Shown here piece by piece: positions 57,249-64,000 of a stretch of 64,000 bases of DNA (its first letter is position 1; every line of letters starts with the position of its first letter). The translations under genes were made by a program, and so were the position numbers. The stretch is from Pseudomonas sp. C2B4 (GTDB lineage Bacteria > Pseudomonadota > Gammaproteobacteria > Pseudomonadales > Pseudomonadaceae): positions 38,735-102,734 of the forward strand of contig NZ_JABFMU010000009.1 of NCBI RefSeq assembly GCF_013359695.1, in the 5' to 3' direction. The notes beneath the pieces were generated by a model that was not told where the DNA came from, made no database searches, and saw only the letters and a program-made list of their open reading frames with translations.

Positions 57249-58070
57249 CTAAGGCTGAAACGCCCCGATAAAAATCGCCGGATCCACCCGAGCATCATTC
57301 AGGCTGACATTCCAGTGCATATGCGGTCCGGTCGCCCGGCCAGTGGCGCCGACCTTGCCAACCACCGCACCTCGAGCCAATTGCTGCCCAACTTTCACAT
57401 CAATCTTCGACATGTGGCAAAACATGCTGATGAAGCCCTGACCGTGGTCGACGAACACGGTATTACCGTTGAAGAAGTAATTGCCGATCAGGATCACCTT
57501 GCCCGTCGCTGGAGTCTTGATCGGCGTACCCGCTGGCACGGCGAAATCAAGGCCCGAGTGAGGATTGCGCTCTTCGCCATTGAAGAAACGACGCACGCCG
57601 AACTTGCTCGACAACGGGCCGTTGACCGGTTTGTCCAACAGCAGGTTGCTCGGGGTGTTCGGACTGAATGTGCGGTAGGCGGCGATTTGCTCGGCGAGTT
57701 CACGCTCGATGCGCTTGAGATTGTCCGGGTCAGGATTGACCTGCTGGGTGTTTTTCAGGGTGATGCGCTGTTCCGGGTATTTCTTGTTACCGACGGTGAA
57801 CCCCAGGCTGCGACCGCCGCTGCTGATGGACTGGGCCCCCGGCTTCACCGTCAGCGGCACGCCGACAATCGCCAGCCAGTTGTTCTGTTCTTTGACGACC
57901 AATACCGGTTTGCCCTGATAGCTGGCCTTCGGCGCTTGCGCGGCGGCGCCAAGGTCCACCACGGCCACGCCGCCCGGCACGGGTTTGTTCAACAGGCGCG
58001 TGATGTAACTGTCGGCGTGGGCGTTGAACGTCAGGCACAACAACAGCAGCGAAGCTAAAAGGCGCGGCAT
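57249..58070 (-). CDS. M23-family peptidoglycan endopeptidase
   Basis: The 273-residue protein has a signal peptide (residues 1-19, cleavage after AHA) and a C-terminal LytM/M23 domain (about 150-265). The zinc ligands are intact: His and Asp in NPHSGLDFAVPAGTPIK, His in GPHMHWNVSL. It should be an active periplasmic endopeptidase that opens cross-links in cell-wall peptidoglycan. The N-terminal half has an immunoglobulin-like look. It follows xseA by 3 bases in the same operon. Confidence 0.92.
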   Translation of the reverse strand: MPRLLASLLLLCLTFNAHADSYITRLLNKPVPGGVAVVDLGAAAQAPKASYQGKPVLVVKEQNNWLAIVGVPLTVKPGAQSISSGGRSLGFTVGNKKYPEQRITLKNTQQVNPDPDNLKRIERELAEQIAAYRTFSPNTPSNLLLDKPVNGPLSSKFGVRRFFNGEERNPHSGLDFAVPAGTPIKTPATGKVILIGNYFFNGNTVFVDHGQGFISMFCHMSKIDVKVGQQLARGAVVGKVGATGRATGPHMHWNVSLNDARVDPAIFIGAFQP

Positions 58071-58073
58071 GGA

Positions 58074-59453
58074 TCAATCCAGTAGAGAAAGGGTGACGGG
58101 TGTCAGGTGATTGTCTTCGACCCGCACTTGCAGTTCGCCTTCACCCAATTTGGCCTTCAGGCGCTGGCCAGTATGGGTTTGACTGGCGCTGCGGATCGCG
58201 TTGCCGCGCTCGTCCAGCAAAATGCTGTAGCCACGACCGAGGGTCGCCAGGGGACTGACCACATGCAGCGTCTGCATCTGGCTTTGCAGTTGCAGGCGAC
58301 GACTTTTCAAACCCTCGCGCATGGCCCGGGGCAAGCGTTCAGCGAGGCTGTCGAGGCGTTGGCGGAGCATCGCCAGTTGGCGGCCCGGATGCTGGCCGGC
58401 GAGACGGGTTTCCAAGCGGATCAGCCGTTCGCGGCGGGTGTTGAGGCTGCGTTCGAAGGCGCGACGCAGGCGCATGTCCAGGTCGTCCAGGCGTTGCGCT
58501 TGCTGACGCAGGCGTTCACCAGGATGACGCAGGCGGCGAGAGATGCCCTCCAGGCGCAGCCGATCACGCATCAGGCGGTCGCGCATGCGCATCACCAGTC
58601 GGCGATGCAGGCTCTCGACCCGGCGCACCAGATCGCTGGAATCCGGTGCCAGCAGTTCGGCGGCGGCAGAAGGCGTGGGGGCGCGAACGTCGGCGACGAA
58701 ATCGCTGATCGACACATCGGTTTCATGGCCGACGGCGCTGACGATCGGCGTCACGCAGGCGTCCACGGCGCGGGCCACGGCTTCTTCGTTGAAGCACCAG
58801 AGGTCTTCCAGGGAGCCGCCGCCACGGGCCAGGATCAATGCATCGAAACCACGGGCATCTGCCAGTTTCAATGCGCGGACAATCTGCGCGGTGGCTTCGC
58901 GACCCTGCACGGCGGTGGGAATCAGCGTCAACTGCACCTGCGGTGCGCGACGGCGGAACACACTGATGATGTCGCGGATGACTGCGCCGGTGGGCGAACT
59001 GATGATGCCAATGCGTTGCGGATGCGCCGGCAGCGGAACTTTGCGCTCGGCACTGAACAGGCCTTCGGCGCTGAGCTTTTCCTTCAAGGCATCGAAGGCC
59101 AGGCGCAACGCGCCATCGCCGGCCGGCTCCACGGTGTCGAGGATCAGTTGGTAATCGCCGCGTCCTTCGAACAGCGAGACCTTGCCCCGCACCTTGACCG
59201 CCAGGCCGTCCTTCAGCGCCTGACGTACCCGTGCGGCGTTCTGCCGGAAGAGTGCGCATCGCACTTGGGCGCCGCTGTCCTTGAGGGTGAAATACACATG
59301 GCCGGATGCCGGGCGGGCGAGGTTGGAGATTTCGCCTTCGACCCAGATATTGCTGAACACGTCTTCAAGCAACACCCGCGCACGGCCGTTGAGCTGGCTG
59401 ACGGTCAGTACTTCGCGGTCCAGGCCGAGTCTTGCAAAGGGATCTTTAATCAT
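58074..59453 (-). CDS. xseA: Exonuclease VII large subunit XseA
   Basis: The 459-residue subunit has the OB-fold DNA-binding domain at the N-terminus (LTVSQLNGRARVLLEDVF), a catalytic domain with GIISSPTGAVIRDI and ARGGGSLEDLWCFNEEAVARA, and a long helical tail. With XseB it degrades single-stranded DNA. Its stop is 3 bases upstream of the M23 gene. A 457-codon frame on the other strand is only its shadow. Confidence 0.97.
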   Translation of the reverse strand: MIKDPFARLGLDREVLTVSQLNGRARVLLEDVFSNIWVEGEISNLARPASGHVYFTLKDSGAQVRCALFRQNAARVRQALKDGLAVKVRGKVSLFEGRGDYQLILDTVEPAGDGALRLAFDALKEKLSAEGLFSAERKVPLPAHPQRIGIISSPTGAVIRDIISVFRRRAPQVQLTLIPTAVQGREATAQIVRALKLADARGFDALILARGGGSLEDLWCFNEEAVARAVDACVTPIVSAVGHETDVSISDFVADVRAPTPSAAAELLAPDSSDLVRRVESLHRRLVMRMRDRLMRDRLRLEGISRRLRHPGERLRQQAQRLDDLDMRLRRAFERSLNTRRERLIRLETRLAGQHPGRQLAMLRQRLDSLAERLPRAMREGLKSRRLQLQSQMQTLHVVSPLATLGRGYSILLDERGNAIRSASQTHTGQRLKAKLGEGELQVRVEDNHLTPVTLSLLD

Positions 59454-59508
59454 GGGACGCAGTTTAAAGGCATTCGATGATCAATCTCCATGAGTCCGCG
59501 CAAATCCC

Positions 59509-59599
59509 TTGTGGGAGCGAGCCTGCTCGCGAAAGCGTAGTGCCGGTCGCTGCAGTGTTGAAGGTTAATCCGTATTCGCGAGCAGGCTCGCTCCCACAG
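59509..59599. repeat. REP pair (inverted)
   Basis: GTGGGAGCGAGCCTGCTCGC and its reverse complement with about 45 bases between stand between the divergent xseA and TauE/SafE genes. Confidence 0.9.
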
Positions 59600-59629
59600 G
59601 GGTAAAGTCGTCGGCGGTATTCAAGGAAG

Positions 59630-60406
59630 ATGGGGGAATTGAACGTGCTTGAGTTGTTGAGCCAATGGCCCTTTGGCGCAGTGGACTGGCTGGTGATCGG
59701 GGCCGGCATCGCCCTGGCGTACATCGTGTTCGGCATCGCCGGGTTCGGTACGGCATTGGTGGCCGGGCCGATTCTTATCCTGTTCATACCATTGTCGAAA
59801 ATCGTGCCATTGCTGGTGCTGCTGGATTTCATCGCGGCGTTCGGCAATCTGCTGCCATCGCGAAAGGATGTGGCGAGGCCGGAGCTGTTGCGGCTGCTGC
59901 CTTGCATGGCGGTGGGGTGCACTCTGGGGGTGATTTTCCTCCTGAATCTGAAATCCGATTTGTTACTGCTGTTGATGGGGCTGTTTATCAGTGCCTACGC
60001 GATTTACAGCCTGTGGATAAAGACCCGGCCGGCGCAACTGTCCTCCGGTTGGGCGTTGCCGATGGGCACCGTGGGCGGGATGTTCGGTGCGTTGTTTGGC
60101 AGTGGTGGTTTTTTGTATGCGATCTATCTGAACAGTCGACTACCCAAGGATGAAGCGCGGGCGACCCAAAGCGCGCTGATCAGTTGCAGCACGGTGGTGC
60201 GGTTGAGTCTGTTTGCTGTTGCGGGGGTGTACGCCGAGTTGCCTTTGCTGATGCTGGCGCTGTGCTTGCTGCCGGCCATGGCGCTGGGGCTCTGGGTCGG
60301 CCGGCGGTTGACCAGGCGTTTATCGCGCGAGGCCTTTGTGCGGTTGGTGACGTGGTTGGTGTTGGCGAGCGGGATTGCGTTGATTGGGCGCTACATGAGC
60401 ACCTGA
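59630..60406 (+). CDS. TauE/SafE-family membrane transporter
   Basis: The 258-residue protein has about eight hydrophobic helices and matches the TauE/SafE (DUF81) family: YIVFGIAGFGTALVAGP early and GTVGGMFGALFGSGGF in the second half, the family's repeated signature. It is an inner-membrane exporter, usually of sulfite or organosulfonates; the substrate is not clear here. A start at GTG 59645 is an alternative. The gene lies alone. Confidence 0.9.
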   Translation: MGELNVLELLSQWPFGAVDWLVIGAGIALAYIVFGIAGFGTALVAGPILILFIPLSKIVPLLVLLDFIAAFGNLLPSRKDVARPELLRLLPCMAVGCTLGVIFLLNLKSDLLLLLMGLFISAYAIYSLWIKTRPAQLSSGWALPMGTVGGMFGALFGSGGFLYAIYLNSRLPKDEARATQSALISCSTVVRLSLFAVAGVYAELPLLMLALCLLPAMALGLWVGRRLTRRLSREAFVRLVTWLVLASGIALIGRYMST

Positions 60407-60438
60407 GCACCGAGGGTTTCCATCTGATGGGGACTTCT

Positions 60439-60530
60439 GTGGCGAGGGGATTTATCCCCGTTGGGCTGCGTAGCGGCCCCAAAAGATGGGACTGCTGCGC
60501 AGTCCAACGGGGATAAATCCCCTCGCCACA
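60439..60530. repeat. Large inverted repeat of a second intergenic class
   Basis: The block TGTGGCGAGGGGATTTATCC and its reverse complement at the other end enclose about 45 bases that contain GACTGCTGCGCAGTC. It is a different repeat family from the GTGGGAGCGAGCC REP and lies between convergent genes. Confidence 0.9.
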
Positions 60531-60564
60531 AACCCTCAATAAAAGCGGCCCAATCCAACAGGCT

Positions 60565-60954
60565 TCAGTCGTTGTACTGACTCAACAACCGCTCAAGCCG
60601 CGCGCTGAGGCGGCGTTTGATTTCGGTTTCGATGTGGGGTGCGAAGTCGTCGATCACGTCTTGCATGATCAATTGCGCGGCGGCGCGCAGTTCGCTGTCG
60701 AGGTACAGCAAGGCGTCGGCGTTCTTGCTGGCGCTCGGCGCCGGTTCGGCGGCGGGCTTGGGAGGTGTCGGCTCGACGGTCAGCACAGGTTCGCTGACGG
60801 TGTCGAACAGCATGGGAATCTGTTCCTGGTCACCGGTTTCGACCGTGTCGGTCAGCAGCGGCGGTTGCAGGTTTTCATCGCCGAGCAATTGGCGGATCGA
60901 CTCAAGGTCGTCCAGCAGTTGCGCAGGCTTTTGCAGCGGTTTTGGAGTGTCCAT
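60565..60954 (-). CDS. Conserved hypothetical protein downstream of holC
   Basis: The 129-residue acidic protein has a long Pro/Ala-rich middle and a C-terminal helix (AAQLIMQDVIDDFAPHIETEIKRRLSARLERLL). It follows holC by 8 bases and is always found there in Pseudomonas (the PA3833-type gene). No function is known. In P. aeruginosa valS comes next; here a repeat and a convergent TauE/SafE gene stand instead. Confidence 0.82.
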   Translation of the reverse strand: MDTPKPLQKPAQLLDDLESIRQLLGDENLQPPLLTDTVETGDQEQIPMLFDTVSEPVLTVEPTPPKPAAEPAPSASKNADALLYLDSELRAAAQLIMQDVIDDFAPHIETEIKRRLSARLERLLSQYND

Positions 60955-60962
60955 CGGAATGC

Positions 60963-61391
60963 TCAGAGTCGCTGTAAACGGTGATCTTGCAGAGGATAGC
61001 CCTGTTCGCGGTAGAAACGGAAACTCTCCCGCGCGGCCTGGCGGATCACCGGGTCCTCGACCACCACTTCCGCCACGCGGGCGAAGCGTTGGGCAAATGC
61101 CGGGATCTTCAGGTCGAGGTTGACCAGCAAATCCTGGTGTTGACCGCAGTCATCGCCAACACCCAGCACGATCAAGCTGTCCGGTTCGCTTTCGGCGGGA
61201 CCGTGGGGCACGAAGCTTTCGCCCTTGAACGCCCACAGGCGTGCATCGAGATCGTCGCGCTGGGCGGCATCGCTGCAGTGCAGGTAGACGCGGTGGCCCA
61301 TGCGCCAGGCTTTTTCGGTGAGCTTGCAGGCGAAATCCAGGCGTGCCGAAGGATCGGCGCTGGGCAGGATATAAAAGTCGACTTTGGTCAT
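60963..61391 (-). CDS. holC: DNA polymerase III chi subunit HolC
   Basis: The 142-residue protein is HolC: TKVDFYILPSADPSARLDFACKLTEKAW and RVYLHCSDAAQRDDLDARLW. Chi connects the clamp loader to SSB at the replication fork. It lies between pepA and the hypothetical gene. A terminator-like stem stands between it and pepA, so it may have its own promoter. Confidence 0.95.
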   Translation of the reverse strand: MTKVDFYILPSADPSARLDFACKLTEKAWRMGHRVYLHCSDAAQRDDLDARLWAFKGESFVPHGPAESEPDSLIVLGVGDDCGQHQDLLVNLDLKIPAFAQRFARVAEVVVEDPVIRQAARESFRFYREQGYPLQDHRLQRL

Positions 61392-61410
61392 TGCGGTTCC
61401 TGAGCCTTGA

Positions 61411-61436
61411 ACGGCGTCGCCCGCAAGCGACGCCGT
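61411..61436 (-). terminator. GC-rich stem-loop between pepA and holC
   Basis: ACGGCGTCGC and GCGACGCCGT form a 10-bp perfect stem around six bases, 16 bases past the pepA stop. No T tract follows on the minus strand, so it may attenuate and not fully end transcription. Confidence 0.65.
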
Positions 61437-61451
61437 CCAGGTTCATCGGTT

Positions 61452-63059
<1,608 letters not shown>

Positions 63060-63088
63060 CTACCGGCGCCTGACAACCCTCGGGCGTA

Positions 63089-63197
63089 CGATTGTAGGAG
63101 CGAGCCTGCTTGCGAAGAACCCGAGACCGCCGCGGGGTTTCAGGCTTTGCGCGTTATCGTTGACGACCATCGCGAGCGAGCTCGCTCCTACAGGCGT
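63089..63197. repeat. Diverged REP pair in the pepA-lptF gap
   Basis: TAGGAGCGAGCCTGCTTGCG and the mirror GCGAGCGAGCTCGCTCCTAC are about 60 bases apart, in the 392-base gap between divergent genes. The rest of the gap holds no gene; promoters for pepA and lptF must be here but are not plain by eye. Confidence 0.8.
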
Positions 63198-63333
63198 TTC
63201 CATGCATTGCGCAGTGACAGGCGGACGCAATCACAGGATAATGCGCCATCTTTTTCGGCAGCCCTGCCTTGCGGGCTGTCTGATGTGCTTGCTTGTTTGG
63301 CCGCCTTAGCCTGACAACCCTGGAGTGTCTGGT

Positions 63334-64000
63334 TTGATCGTCTTCCGTTATCTATCCCGCGAAGTCCTGTTGACCTTGAGCGCCGTCAGTGCCGTGTTGC
63401 TGGTCATCATCATGAGCGGACGTTTCATCAAGTACCTCGCGCAAGCAGCCTCGGGCCAACTGGATCCGGGTTCGCTGTTCCTGATCATGGGCTTTCGCCT
63501 GCCGGGCTTCCTGCAACTGATCCTGCCTCTGGGCCTGTTTCTCGGGATCCTGCTGGCCTACGGTCGCCTGTACCTCGAAAGTGAAATGACCGTGCTCTCG
63601 GCCACTGGCATGAGTCAGCAACGCCTGTTTCGCATGACGCTGTTCCCGGCCACACTGGTTGCACTGGTGGTTGCATGGTTGAGCCTGAGCCTGGCGCCAC
63701 AAGGTGCCAATCAATTCCAGCTGCTGCTGAACAAGCAGGATGCCCTGACCGAGTTCGATACCCTGGAGCCAGGTCGTTTCCAGGCGCTGCGCGACGGTAC
63801 CCGGGTGACGTATACCGAGCAGTTGTCGGATGACCGCATCAATCTGGGGGGCGTGTTCATTTCGCAAAAGAACGTCAGTTCCGACAAGAAAGACCGCGGG
63901 ATCTCTGTGCTGGTGGCAGAAAAGGGTCGTCAGGAAATTCGCCCTGACGGCAATCGCTACCTGATTCTCGACAACGGCTACCGTTATGACGGCAATCCGG
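63334..64000 (+). CDS. lptF: LPS export permease LptF (cut by window edge)
   Basis: The first 222 codons of LptF are visible from a TTG start that gives MIVFRYLSREVLLTLSAVSA; GGAG lies 8 bases upstream. Two hydrophobic helices are seen (about 13-31 and 55-75), then YGRLYLESEMTVLSATGMSQ, the family's coupling-helix motif, then another helix and the start of the periplasmic domain. With LptG and LptB it pulls lipopolysaccharide from the inner membrane. The rest is outside the window. Confidence 0.96.
   Translation, partial: MIVFRYLSREVLLTLSAVSAVLLVIIMSGRFIKYLAQAASGQLDPGSLFLIMGFRLPGFLQLILPLGLFLGILLAYGRLYLESEMTVLSATGMSQQRLFRMTLFPATLVALVVAWLSLSLAPQGANQFQLLLNKQDALTEFDTLEPGRFQALRDGTRVTYTEQLSDDRINLGGVFISQKNVSSDKKDRGISVLVAEKGRQEIRPDGNRYLILDNGYRYDGNP

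Noticed and set aside
58107-59480. 457-codon frame on the plus strand opposite xseA
   Set aside because: Antisense shadow; His/Gln/Ala-rich composition as expected of reversed GC-rich codons.

Overview
The window is a chromosomal segment of a Pseudomonas of the P. fluorescens complex. The gene order queA-tgt-yajC-secDF ... suhB/trmJ-cysE-iscRSUA-hscBA-fdx-iscX-ndk-rlmN-pilW-rodZ-ispG-hisS-yfgM-bamB-der ... leuA ... xseA ... holC-pepA/lptF is the one expected for Pseudomonas. The intergenic gaps hold the GTGGGAGCGAGCC/GGCTCGCTCCCAC type of REP repeat common in that group. Identification rests on reading the sequence and family knowledge; no search was run.

Region 1 (1-10316) is the end of a mobile genomic island whose other end lies outside the window. 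Its cargo is a copper-resistance cluster: the C-terminus of CopA, a Met/His-rich small periplasmic protein, CopB, a cytochrome c with a His-rich tail, and a DUF411 protein. A decayed stretch with a HAD-domain gene remnant follows, then four translationally coupled genes on the minus strand: three large tyrosine recombinases and a small coiled-coil protein. That set matches ginABCD, the defining module of GInt islands. The island ends about 85 bp upstream of ginA, inside a chromosomal PhoD-like phosphatase gene that it cuts at the metal-binding Asp-Asp-His motif.

Region 2 (10317-21000) is ordinary but variable chromosome: an NAD(P)H oxidoreductase divergent from a LysR regulator with paired operator-like sites, a small periplasmic protein, a mini potassium-channel-like protein, the NAD-dependent formate dehydrogenase operon fdsGBA-fdsD, a PH-domain protein and a DUF3077 protein next to a possible structured RNA.

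Region 3 (about 21000-27700) is an AT-rich insertion carrying a four-gene operon: MBL-fold hydrolase, trypsin-like protease, small middle component, and Rad50/SMC-like ATPase with a zinc hook. It fits a Lamassu (ABC three-component) anti-phage system with a hydrolase plus protease effector pair, and is the most interesting system here. A perfect 13-bp stem-loop closes it.

Region 4 (27700-64000) is conserved core genome: tRNA-Leu(CAA), queuosine tRNA modification and Sec export genes, iron-sulfur cluster assembly, tRNA/rRNA modification, cell shape, isoprenoid synthesis, histidyl-tRNA synthetase, BAM complex, ribosome assembly GTPase, methionine salvage pair, leucine biosynthesis with a possible leader peptide, exonuclease VII, DNA polymerase III chi, leucyl aminopeptidase, and the start of lptF, which runs off the window. 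Transcription units are separated by clear terminators and REP pairs.
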